Assembly (NCBI GenBank): GCA_049426725.1
Contig: JBMSYN010000017.1
Coordinates: 1-47,896, forward strand
From: UBA961 sp049426725
Lineage (GTDB): Bacteria; Bacteroidota; Ignavibacteria; Kapaibacteriales; UBA961
DNA: 47,896 nt
Direction of reading: 5' to 3'
Below the pieces are notes generated by a model. That model had not been told where the DNA came from, did no database searches, and saw nothing but the letters and a program-made list of their open reading frames with translations. A program made the translations under genes and the position numbers. Shown here piece by piece: positions 24,792-32,323 of this stretch; position 1 is the first letter of the stretch, and each line of letters starts with the position of its first letter.

Positions 24792-25926
24792 GGTTATCCT
24801 CAATTATAGAATGTAGATGCTGAATCAATAAAGGCGCATTTTTACATGGAACTACAGCTTTATGTAAAACCGGAGTTACAAATGTCGATATTGACATTTG
24901 ATCTGTAAAAAGATGATCGACACAGTACTCATATAGATTTTTAAGAACATTGGGGTTCTCAGTGATGAATGTCACGGTGCAAACATCATTGTGAGTTGTA
25001 TTTTCTGACAGCATAAAAATGGTTGGTATCGCTTTCAAAGGCTTAGCATCAATGATTGTACATTCACCATTGCTATCAAAAGCATTTCGTATGGAAACAG
25101 GTATATTATTTTTCATTGGTAAATCAATCATCCAATGATGCAATAGTTTTAAACCATGATGAGCTAGCAAAGTAGCTATTGCATAGTTTACATGCTGTAT
25201 TGATTTGCTCTCTGAACATAGTTTTGGGTCAGCACTTCGAATTCCTGAAACATCGGTCCAAATCTGTATTTCTTGTGCCTTGAACATGCTTCCAATAATA
25301 GTAGCGGTTAAATTGGAACTTTCATACCCCATCGTTGTAACTTCCCCGCTCTCTGTAGAACCTATAAAACCTGCAATGATCATCACATCATGGTCTTTTA
25401 CTACAGGTAATATCTCATGAACTTTGTATTGAATCTGATACTCCAATGGTTTGGCATTACCATATTCATTATTGGTTATGATGATTGATCGCGCATCAAA
25501 CATGTGCACTTGAATATCATTTGAAACTAGCAAGTGATTGACAAATTGAATAGCCATAATTTCACCTTGTGATAAAAACAAATCTCTTGTTTTTGGTGAA
25601 ATCTCCTTTGTAAGTGAAACTCCCTTTACTAATCGAGTCAATAGGGACTTACTATTTTCGAGTTCTTGATGATAAATGACAGAGTCTTTATGAAGAATAT
25701 TCGAAAGTTCGATATGATATGACAAAATCTCATCAATCATGTCGAGTGAAGACTGCAAGTCTTGATGCAATGCCAAGTTCAATGCTTTATCTAATCTTCT
25801 AGTAATATCAGAAAATGCAGAAATGACAATAATGCATGAATCTTTTTTTTGTTTTATGATTTCCACCATTGACAAAAAACCTGATTCATGATGAAGTACC
25901 GTTCCGCCGAATTTCATGACAATCAT
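24775..25926 (-). CDS. Divergent aspartokinase
   Basis: The protein starts M-I-V-M-K-F-G-G-T, the aspartokinase N-terminal motif, and has S-Q-G-E-I-M-A and the nucleotide segment W-T-D-V-S-G-I-R-S-A-D-P-K. These define the amino acid kinase fold that phosphorylates aspartate for Lys/Thr/Met synthesis. Two positions are unusual: the standard K-F-G-G-T-S is K-F-G-G-T-V, and the usual G-R-G-G-S-D is G-Y-E-S-S-N. I have an unverified memory of similar G-x-E-S-S-N forms in Bacteroidota aspartokinases. The C-terminal 100 residues resemble a shortened ACT region, and the total of 383 residues is below the usual 400-470. The gene stands alone, without dapA, asd or hom beside it. Confidence 0.8.
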   Translation of the reverse strand: MIVMKFGGTVLHHESGFLSMVEIIKQKKDSCIIVISAFSDITRRLDKALNLALHQDLQSSLDMIDEILSYHIELSNILHKDSVIYHQELENSKSLLTRLVKGVSLTKEISPKTRDLFLSQGEIMAIQFVNHLLVSNDIQVHMFDARSIIITNNEYGNAKPLEYQIQYKVHEILPVVKDHDVMIIAGFIGSTESGEVTTMGYESSNLTATIIGSMFKAQEIQIWTDVSGIRSADPKLCSESKSIQHVNYAIATLLAHHGLKLLHHWMIDLPMKNNIPVSIRNAFDSNGECTIIDAKPLKAIPTIFMLSENTTHNDVCTVTFITENPNVLKNLYEYCVDHLFTDQMSISTFVTPVLHKAVVPCKNAPLLIQHLHSIIEDNHEISS

Positions 25927-25935
25927 ACTATATGC

Positions 25936-26949
25936 TCACAATAGTATATTTACTTCAGGTTCTAGCTTTATGCCAAATACAGAAAGAACCTTTTGTTGAA
26001 TCATCAATGCCAATTCATAAATATCTTTTCCAATTGCTTTGTCGGCATTGATTAGAACAAGTGCTTGTCTATCATGTACACCGGCACCTTGATATCGAAA
26101 TCCTTTGAATCCACAAGTATCAATCAACCATCCTGCAGGTATTTTGACTTTTATCTCATCAATGCAATATGAAGGCAAAGATGGATGCGTTCTTTGTAAA
26201 TCCATGAATTGCTTTGCATCTATAATTGGATTTTTAAAGAAACTTCCGGCATTTCCAATTATCTGAGGATCGGGTAGCTTTTGTCTGCGAATTGCAATAA
26301 TAGCTTCAGCTACATCATGTGAAGATGGATTCTTCAGATTCTGTATATCTAGATAAGCCTGAACATCTGGATAATTAGCCACTGGATTTTGAATCTTACT
26401 CAATTCAAAAACAACATGTGAAATCAAAACATCAGAATATTCAGATTCTTTAAAAATACTATGTCTGTATTTGAATAAGCATTCTTCGGCACTAAGCTGA
26501 AAATGCTCGCCCGTTGAAATCTTAATGCATTGTACACTTTTTATTGATTCTGAAACTTCTCTTCCATAAGCACCAATGTTTTGCACAGGAGCGGCACCAA
26601 CTGTTCCCGGAATTAGTGCAAGATTTTCTAGATTAAACAATCCTGCTTGCAGCATTTCCATAACAAATTGATGCCAATTCTTTCCGCCTTCAACTCTTAA
26701 AAGAGAAGTTGTGTTCGTTTCACCAATGATTACCGACTTATCACCTACATATTTAATGCCCGCAGCAAGGTTTTCATTGACAAATAAGTAATTGGTTGCA
26801 TCACCAATTATAATTGGATTATGTGGAGCTATGCTATTTTGAAAATCATATTGACGAGTCTGTTCATTAACTATGAAAAAACGATCAAAACAGATGGGAG
26901 TCTTGAATCCGGTTGAATGAGTAATATCGTGCTTTGCGTATTCTATCAT
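25936..26949 (-). CDS. murB: UDP-N-acetylenolpyruvoylglucosamine reductase
   Basis: MurB reduces UDP-GlcNAc-enolpyruvate to UDP-MurNAc with NADPH and FAD in peptidoglycan synthesis. FAD-binding signatures include I-P-G-T-V-G-A-A-P-V-Q-N-I-G-A-Y-G. The catalytic Ser is in G-N-A-G-S-F-F-K-N-P and the C-terminal Glu is in L-E-P-E-V. The N-terminal ~35 residues have no obvious function. The length of 337 fits the E. coli-type (type I) enzyme. It lies 9 bases upstream of the aspartokinase gene. Confidence 0.95.
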   Translation of the reverse strand: MIEYAKHDITHSTGFKTPICFDRFFIVNEQTRQYDFQNSIAPHNPIIIGDATNYLFVNENLAAGIKYVGDKSVIIGETNTTSLLRVEGGKNWHQFVMEMLQAGLFNLENLALIPGTVGAAPVQNIGAYGREVSESIKSVQCIKISTGEHFQLSAEECLFKYRHSIFKESEYSDVLISHVVFELSKIQNPVANYPDVQAYLDIQNLKNPSSHDVAEAIIAIRRQKLPDPQIIGNAGSFFKNPIIDAKQFMDLQRTHPSLPSYCIDEIKVKIPAGWLIDTCGFKGFRYQGAGVHDRQALVLINADKAIGKDIYELALMIQQKVLSVFGIKLEPEVNILL

Positions 26950-26952
26950 GAA

Positions 26953-27393
26953 TCAATGTTCAAAAATGAGTGTGACAGGACCATCATTTTCGATATGTAC
27001 TTGCATATCAGCACCAAAAATTCCGGCATGAATAATATCATATTGTGATTTCATCATTACTAAGAACTCTTGGAATAGGATGTTTGCTTTCTCTGGTGAT
27101 TCAGATGTTGTAAAACTTGGTCTTAAGCCTCTTTGCATATCAGCACATAGCGTAAAATTAGGAATGATCAGCAATGCACCTTGAATATCTCTGACTGAGT
27201 GATTCATTTTGCCAAATGCATCCGGGAATACTCTCAATCCAAGTAATTTATCCATCAACCATATATTTACAGATGGATCATCGCCTTGACAATATCCTAT
27301 AAGAATACAAAGACCTCTCTGAATTTCAGAATGAATATTTCCATTGATGCTAACCGACGCAGCATTTACTCTTTGTACAATTGCTTTCATCAC
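26953..27393 (-). CDS. dtd: D-aminoacyl-tRNA deacylase
   Basis: Dtd cleaves D-amino acids from mischarged tRNA. Typical features are the M-K-A-I-V-Q-R-V start, then R-G-L-R-P-S-F, F-G-A-D-M-Q-V and the C-terminal N-D-G-P-V-T (cross-subunit Gly-cisPro motif). The usual S-Q-F-T-L reads P-N-F-T-L here. Pro at the first position I recall in other Dtd proteins; Asn for Gln is less usual. The frame allows GTG 27393 or ATG 27390. The latter overlaps the stop of the upstream dehydrogenase (TGATG) and is preferred. Confidence 0.92.
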   Translation of the reverse strand: MMKAIVQRVNAASVSINGNIHSEIQRGLCILIGYCQGDDPSVNIWLMDKLLGLRVFPDAFGKMNHSVRDIQGALLIIPNFTLCADMQRGLRPSFTTSESPEKANILFQEFLVMMKSQYDIIHAGIFGADMQVHIENDGPVTLIFEH

Positions 27394-28241
27394 GATTGAG
27401 CATAATCGTAAAAACCTTTTCCTGTTTTACGTCCAAGATGACCGGCGGCAACCATTTTTCTCAATAATGGACAAGGTCTGTATTTACTATCACCAAGACC
27501 GGAATGAAGAACTTCCATAATAGATAAGCACACATCTAAACCAATGAAGTCAGCCAATGTCAGTGGCCCCATCGGATGAGCCATGCCAAGTTTCATAACA
27601 GTATCTATGTCTTCAACAGATGCAATACCTTCCATTAAACAATAAATTGCTTCATTGATCATTGGCATGAGAATTCTATTGGAGATGAATCCGGGAAAAT
27701 CTTGTACTGTTACCGGTACTTTGCCAAGTTGTTTTGCAAGATCAAAAATAGTTTGATAGGTGGCATCGGAAGTGGCATAACCACGAACTATCTCACATAA
27801 TTTCATGATAGGAACAGGATTGAAAAAATGCATGCCAATGAATTTATCTGGTCTGTCTGTTGCAGCAGCCAATTCAGTTATTGAGATTGAAGAGGTATTT
27901 GATGCAAAAATACAATCACTTTTTGCAGTCTCTTGTGCTTTTTGAAATAAAGAAACTTTCACATGTTGCTGTTCCGATGCAGCTTCAATGATGAGATCTG
28001 CTGTAGATGATGCAGTCTTTAAATCTGTTGTAAGAGTAATTCTTGCTAGTATTGCCGACTTGTCATCTGCAGTTAACAATTCTTTTTTTACTTGTCTTTC
28101 CAAGTTTGAAGAAATTGTGTTAAAACCTTTTTGTAAAGCTGAATCATTGATATCAACAAGTGAAACGGGGTGACCATTCTGTGCGCACACATGAGCAATA
28201 CCATTGCCCATAGTGCCTGCTCCAATAACCATGATATTCAT
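27390..28241 (-). CDS. hbd: 3-hydroxybutyryl-CoA dehydrogenase-type enzyme
   Basis: The 283-residue enzyme oxidises or reduces (S)-3-hydroxyacyl-CoA/acetoacetyl-CoA with NAD(H). The Rossmann motif G-A-G-T-M-G-N-G-I-A is at residues 7-16. Then come A-S-N-T-S-S-I, M-H-F-F-N-P-V (catalytic His), K-L-C-E-I-V and G-F-I-S-N-R (active-site Asn), and the C-terminal domain signature with M-G-P-L-T-L-A-D-F-I-G-L-D. It is next to a paralogue at 28260. Direction (beta-oxidation or butyrate/hydroxybutyrate synthesis) cannot be told. Confidence 0.92.
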   Translation of the reverse strand: MNIMVIGAGTMGNGIAHVCAQNGHPVSLVDINDSALQKGFNTISSNLERQVKKELLTADDKSAILARITLTTDLKTASSTADLIIEAASEQQHVKVSLFQKAQETAKSDCIFASNTSSISITELAAATDRPDKFIGMHFFNPVPIMKLCEIVRGYATSDATYQTIFDLAKQLGKVPVTVQDFPGFISNRILMPMINEAIYCLMEGIASVEDIDTVMKLGMAHPMGPLTLADFIGLDVCLSIMEVLHSGLGDSKYRPCPLLRKMVAAGHLGRKTGKGFYDYAQS

Positions 28242-28259
28242 TGTTTTACCTTTATAATG

Positions 28260-29117
28260 TTATGATTGTGAATCGTATTTGTAAAAACCATTGCCTGATT
28301 TTCTGCCAAACATTCCAGCATTGACATAATCTTGCTGCATGACTGATGGTGTGAATCGTGGATCATTGAAATATTGTCCGTACACGGACTTCGTAACTTC
28401 GAGATTAACATCATTTCCAATCAAATCCATCAATTCGAATGGACCCATCTTGAATCCAACGGATTTCATGAGACTATCGATTTGTTCGATTGAAGCTGCA
28501 TATTCTGTAGCTATTCTCATTGCTTCATTATAATAGTTTCTGGCAACTCTGTTGACTATGAAACCAGGTACATCTTTAGCAATGACAGGGACTTTTTTCA
28601 ATGAAGTACAATAAGCCATTGCTGTATCTAAAATACTTTGTTCGGTAATTGGTGTTTTGACTATTTCAACAAGCTTCATGAGATGTGCAGGATTAAAGAA
28701 ATGCAATCCTATGAATGACTGAGGATATATTCTATTCTTTGAAAGTACATTCACTGACAGTGATGATGTATTGGTGGCAAGAATTGTTTCTTTACCAAGG
28801 CCGGCATTTTCAATAGTATGAAATAGTTCCTCTTTGTCTTCAAGAGATTCTATAATTGCTTCAATGATGATGTCACAATCAGAGACTTGGTCATTTAACG
28901 TTTCGATATAATGACATGCACTCTTATATTCCTCTGCTTTTTCTGCAGTATAATTCCCTTTGACAACACCTTTGATTATTTGGGATTCAATGAATTCTTT
29001 TGCTTTATCTAAAGCTTTCGTTTGTTTGTCATACAATTTGGCGGAATGTCCGGAGAGTATGGAGGCAAGTGCTATACCTCTTCCCATGGTTCCTGATCCA
29101 CAAATGAGAATTGTCAT
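28260..29117 (-). CDS. 3-hydroxyacyl-CoA dehydrogenase paralogue
   Basis: The protein resembles its downstream neighbour: Rossmann G-S-G-T-M-G-R-G-I-A (residues 7-16), L-A-T-N-T-S-S-L, L-H-F-F-N-P-A (His), K-L-V-E-I-V, G-F-I-V-N-R and M-G-P-F-E-L-M-D-L-I-G-N-D. It differs clearly in sequence, so the pair is an old duplication or two different specificities (the PaaH/PaaC type is one option). It lies 18 bases upstream of hbd and 4 bases after the sugar-nucleotide reductase gene, all on one strand. Confidence 0.9.
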   Translation of the reverse strand: MTILICGSGTMGRGIALASILSGHSAKLYDKQTKALDKAKEFIESQIIKGVVKGNYTAEKAEEYKSACHYIETLNDQVSDCDIIIEAIIESLEDKEELFHTIENAGLGKETILATNTSSLSVNVLSKNRIYPQSFIGLHFFNPAHLMKLVEIVKTPITEQSILDTAMAYCTSLKKVPVIAKDVPGFIVNRVARNYYNEAMRIATEYAASIEQIDSLMKSVGFKMGPFELMDLIGNDVNLEVTKSVYGQYFNDPRFTPSVMQQDYVNAGMFGRKSGNGFYKYDSQS

Positions 29118-29121
29118 AATA

Positions 29122-30039
29122 TCACTCTTGAGTTAATGCATGCATTTGATGTCGTAATCGCACCAAACCTTCTTGAATAGTACTGAATTGGATTCCCAAA
29201 TCAGTATGGGCTTTGAGATTGATGAGACCACCACGCAGAGGTCTTTTTGCTTTTTGATTCAAAGTATGAGTCTTGATTGGTTTGAACAGATTTTCATCCA
29301 AATGAAAGACTTTAGCAATTTCTAAAGCAAACTCATATCTATTGCAATATGTATTGCCACCAATATGATATAAACCACATCGTTTTTTTTCAATGACTCT
29401 TTTTACACTCAAAGCCAAGTCATCAGTCAATGTTGGACTTGAATATTGATCATCTACAATATTCATTGAAAAACCGGATTCATGATTATTGATGATCCAT
29501 TGAACAAAGTCATGCTGATGACTATTTGTCAGACCATACACAACATTTGTTCTTAGCACTGTATTATTTGCATGCGATCTCAAAACAGCATTCTCACCAG
29601 CCAATTTAGATTTGCCATAATAGCAGATAGGATTAGGGTTGTCTTGTTCTGAATATGGTCCTTTCTGACCATCAAACACATAATCAGTTGAAAAATGAAT
29701 CAAATGACTCTCAACGATGAGTGATATTCGAGCCAATTGTTCTACAAATGTGACATTAGCATACCAAGCTTCTTGTCTAAGATCTTCACAGGCATCAACA
29801 TTTGTCATTGCAGCTGTATTGATGGTGAAGTCGGGTCTTAATTCAAGAAATTCCTCTTTTAATTGCTTTATGTCAGAATATTGCAACTTCCTATATCGTA
29901 TTCTGTCCGAGGAATCTTCTTCTAACGTTGAAGAAAAAACATGAATATTCCAGTCAGTTTCTTTCTCAAACAATCTGATAATTGCTGAACCTACTTTGCT
30001 ATTCCCACCAATCAATGCAATCCTTAAACTTTCATGCAT
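29122..30039 (-). CDS. dTDP-4-dehydrorhamnose reductase-like sugar-nucleotide reductase
   Basis: The protein is an extended short-chain dehydrogenase of the RfbD/RmlD group. Evidence is the G-G-N-S-K-V-G N-terminal nucleotide motif, N-T-A-A-M-T-N-V-D, S-T-D-Y-V-F-D-G and the Y-G-K-S-K catalytic Tyr-Lys. The usual G-x-x-G-Q-x-G motif is altered here. RmlD makes dTDP-L-rhamnose; RmlA-C are not in the window, so another sugar, or the methionine adenosyltransferase beta-like group, is possible. I chose ATG 30039 because it overlaps the ispD stop by 8 bases and has GAGG 6 bases upstream; ATGs at 30045 and a start at 30063 are alternatives. Confidence 0.8.
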   Translation of the reverse strand: MHESLRIALIGGNSKVGSAIIRLFEKETDWNIHVFSSTLEEDSSDRIRYRKLQYSDIKQLKEEFLELRPDFTINTAAMTNVDACEDLRQEAWYANVTFVEQLARISLIVESHLIHFSTDYVFDGQKGPYSEQDNPNPICYYGKSKLAGENAVLRSHANNTVLRTNVVYGLTNSHQHDFVQWIINNHESGFSMNIVDDQYSSPTLTDDLALSVKRVIEKKRCGLYHIGGNTYCNRYEFALEIAKVFHLDENLFKPIKTHTLNQKAKRPLRGGLINLKAHTDLGIQFSTIQEGLVRLRHQMHALTQE

Positions 30040-30742
30040 GGTCATCCTCAAAGAGTTTTGCATGGAGTTCGGTCAATTTGAGATCATAGGGAAATGTGAC
30101 TTTCCGCATCAGTTCACTTCCTGTAATAACATGTACTGAATAACCATGATATTCCATGAGTGATGAATCATCGGTAAATTGAAATGATGCATCTATGCTA
30201 TCCAATGCTTTTGTATACATACTTGCTCGAAACAATTGCGGAGTTTGAGCAAGTTTGAAATTCATTCGATCGATTGTTTTGACAATTCTTCCTTCATTGA
30301 CTTCTTTTAAAGTATCAGCAATATCAAGAGCCGGAATTATACAGTCATGCTCATAGATCCCTTGTATCAACTGATAGAACACACTCTTTGGAATAAATGG
30401 TCTGGCTGCATCATGTATGCATAGAACATCAGAGTCCTGTGTTAGTTTATGAGTGATTGCATTGCGGATGGACTCTTGCCTGGTTTGTCCTCCACGCACT
30501 ATTGCAAATGAATCATTGGGAAGAAACTGATTGCATATTTCCTTAATCACTTGTTCATATTCAAGGTCGCATGCAATGACGAAACACACTTGTTTGATGC
30601 CGCAAGATTGAAATCCCTGAAAGAGAGAACATAAGGCATGTTCAACAATCAATTTGCCATTGACCATCGTAAACTGTTTTGGGATATCATTTCCAAAACG
30701 CGTGCCTTTTCCAGCTGCGGGGATGATGCAAGTGAATTTCAT
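30032..30742 (-). CDS. ispD: 2-C-methyl-D-erythritol 4-phosphate cytidylyltransferase
   Basis: IspD joins MEP and CTP to CDP-ME in the MEP isoprenoid pathway. Motifs are I-I-P-A-A-G-K-G-T-R-F-G (CTP binding), P-K-Q-F, I-H-D-A-A-R-P-F and Q-T-P-Q-L-F. I chose ATG 30742 (M-K-F-T-C-I), giving 236 residues; an upstream in-frame TTG at 30751 is less likely. A terminator-like hairpin lies 21 bases upstream, between nuoD and this gene. ispH is present at 43248. Confidence 0.94.
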   Translation of the reverse strand: MKFTCIIPAAGKGTRFGNDIPKQFTMVNGKLIVEHALCSLFQGFQSCGIKQVCFVIACDLEYEQVIKEICNQFLPNDSFAIVRGGQTRQESIRNAITHKLTQDSDVLCIHDAARPFIPKSVFYQLIQGIYEHDCIIPALDIADTLKEVNEGRIVKTIDRMNFKLAQTPQLFRASMYTKALDSIDASFQFTDDSSLMEYHGYSVHVITGSELMRKVTFPYDLKLTELHAKLFEDDHA

Positions 30743-30762
30743 GGACAACAAGCATATATGAA

Positions 30763-30792
30763 AAAGGCAGACATAATGCCTGCCTTTCTTTT
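30763..30792 (-). terminator. Rho-independent terminator between nuoD and ispD
   Basis: On the - strand AAAGGCAG (30787-30780) pairs with CTGCCTTT (30770-30763) around a 9-base loop, followed by more T's. This is an 8-bp stem just 21 bases downstream of the nuoD stop. The + strand also has a T-rich tail, but no + gene ends here. It would end nuoD transcripts or act as an attenuator before ispD. Confidence 0.75.
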
Positions 30793-30807
30793 TGAGTAAT
30801 CAACGAT

Positions 30808-32085
30808 TTATTTATCGGCTTCGCCCATAACTGGATCGACGGAACCTATGATTGCGACGATATCAGAAACCATCGAACCTTCTGACATAAATTTCAATCC
30901 TTGGAGATTTGAAGACGATGGAGAGCGAATTTTCAATTTCCATGGATGGCCTGTACCATCTGATACGATGAAAAATCCAAGCTCACCCTTAGGACCTTCA
31001 ATAGCAGTATAAGTTTCTCCTTTGGGTGGCATTGCGCCAAAATTGATCAACATGAAATCATTGATCAATTCTTCCATCTTCGTGTAGATATGTGCCTTTT
31101 GTGGTAGTACATGCTTTGGATCATCAGTGAGTACAGGACCTTTGGGCATATTATCTAAAACTTGATGAATGATTTTCACTGATTCTTTCATTTCTTGAAC
31201 ACGAACGATGTATCGTGCCCAAGTATCACAATCATTGTGGGTGATAACATCAAAATCCAACTTGTCATAGACCCAATATGGCATAGCACGGCGTAAGTCA
31301 TGATTTATTCCTGAACCACGCAAACAAGGACCGGTAAGACCCAATTGAAGCGCTTTATCTGCAGGCATATAGCCAACACCAGCAAGACGCTCGATAAATA
31401 TGCGATTGCGATTGACCAGACCTTCTGACTCTTTCAGGCGATCAGGGAATTGATTCACCCAATCTCGAATCATTTTTAGGATTTCAGGAGATAAATCATT
31501 TGCAATCCCACCGATTCTTGAAAAGCTTGTGGTGAATCTCGCACCACAAATCAATTCAAAAATATCATATAACTTTTCTCTCTCTGTGAATGTCCACAAA
31601 AAAAGCGTGAGAGCACCTACATCCATGCAAGTTGCACCCATAGCCATCAAATGTGAACTGATTCTTGCCATTTCACAAAGCAATACTCGTATCCATTGTG
31701 CTCTTTCAGGAGCTTCAATGCCGATAGCTCTTTCGATTGAATAAGCAATGCCCATATTATTTGACATGGGCGACATATAATCAAGTCGATCTGTATGCGG
31801 AATAAATTCGTGATATGTCATTGCTTCGGCAAGTTTTTCATAACCACGATGAAGATATCCTAATTCAGGCACACATTTAACGATGGTTTCTCCATCAAGA
31901 CGCAATAGAACGCGCAATACGCCATGCGTGGCCGGATGTTGTGGTCCCATATTGAGGACCATTTCATTTTCTAAAGGATCTTCGAACATCACGGTCGTGT
32001 CTTTATCCATGAGTTCTTTCATGATCTTGTTTTGGCGAACCGTGTGTACCCTTTCCAGGGTCGATGTAGCAGTCAATGGTATCAT
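30808..32085 (-). CDS. nuoD: NADH-quinone oxidoreductase subunit D
   Basis: NuoD is the 49-kDa subunit of complex I, lining the quinone pocket together with NuoB. Strong signatures are N-M-G-P-Q-H-P-A-T-H-G-V-L-R, G-Y-L-H-R-G-Y-E-K, the R-x-D-Y-x-S segment, G-x-C-L-R-G-S-G and the C-terminal D-P-V-M-G-E-A-D-K (family D-x-V-x-G-E-x-D-R). The ORF starts at ATG 32085, but starts at 32022 (M-K-E-L-M) or 32010 (M-D-K-D) would give more usual N-termini. No other nuo gene is adjacent: the neighbours are a divergent secreted protein and, past a terminator, ispD. Confidence 0.96.
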   Translation of the reverse strand: MIPLTATSTLERVHTVRQNKIMKELMDKDTTVMFEDPLENEMVLNMGPQHPATHGVLRVLLRLDGETIVKCVPELGYLHRGYEKLAEAMTYHEFIPHTDRLDYMSPMSNNMGIAYSIERAIGIEAPERAQWIRVLLCEMARISSHLMAMGATCMDVGALTLFLWTFTEREKLYDIFELICGARFTTSFSRIGGIANDLSPEILKMIRDWVNQFPDRLKESEGLVNRNRIFIERLAGVGYMPADKALQLGLTGPCLRGSGINHDLRRAMPYWVYDKLDFDVITHNDCDTWARYIVRVQEMKESVKIIHQVLDNMPKGPVLTDDPKHVLPQKAHIYTKMEELINDFMLINFGAMPPKGETYTAIEGPKGELGFFIVSDGTGHPWKLKIRSPSSSNLQGLKFMSEGSMVSDIVAIIGSVDPVMGEADK

Positions 32086-32286
32086 ATTGAGACTATGATT
32101 ATCAATAAAATGAATGAGGTAAAATTACCAAAATTTAGCGCTGTTACCAAACAGTGTTTATGGCGTTTTCAGACTTTTATCTGCAAATCTGAGCATTTAC
32201 AGAAAATTGATCAATGTTTCTGGTTATAAAGGGGAAAACTAGGAGTAAAAACCTAATAATTACAAGGGCGAGTAATGTCAATTCAG

Positions 32287-32294
32287 TATTTTTG
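32287..32294 (+). promoter_or_regulatory. Bacteroidota-type -7 element (TATTTTTG) upstream of a secreted-protein gene
   Basis: TATTTTTG fits TAnnTTTG and lies 30 bases before the start codon at 32324. The surrounding 238-base gap (32086-32323) between divergent nuoD and this gene also has a small GGTAA-AA-TTACC repeat near 32117. I see no RNA gene or other recognisable element in it. Confidence 0.4.
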
Positions 32295-32323
32295 AGTTCC
32301 CTATAACATGAATAATTACACTT

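Noticed and set aside
9340..32085. Defence or mobile island
   Set aside because: All identifiable genes are housekeeping or envelope types. No integrase, transposase, restriction, toxin-antitoxin or nuclease-helicase cluster was seen.
32086..32323. Possible small RNA or riboswitch in the 238-base gap
   Set aside because: Only a short imperfect repeat and a promoter-like motif are visible; there is no conserved RNA structure that I recognise.
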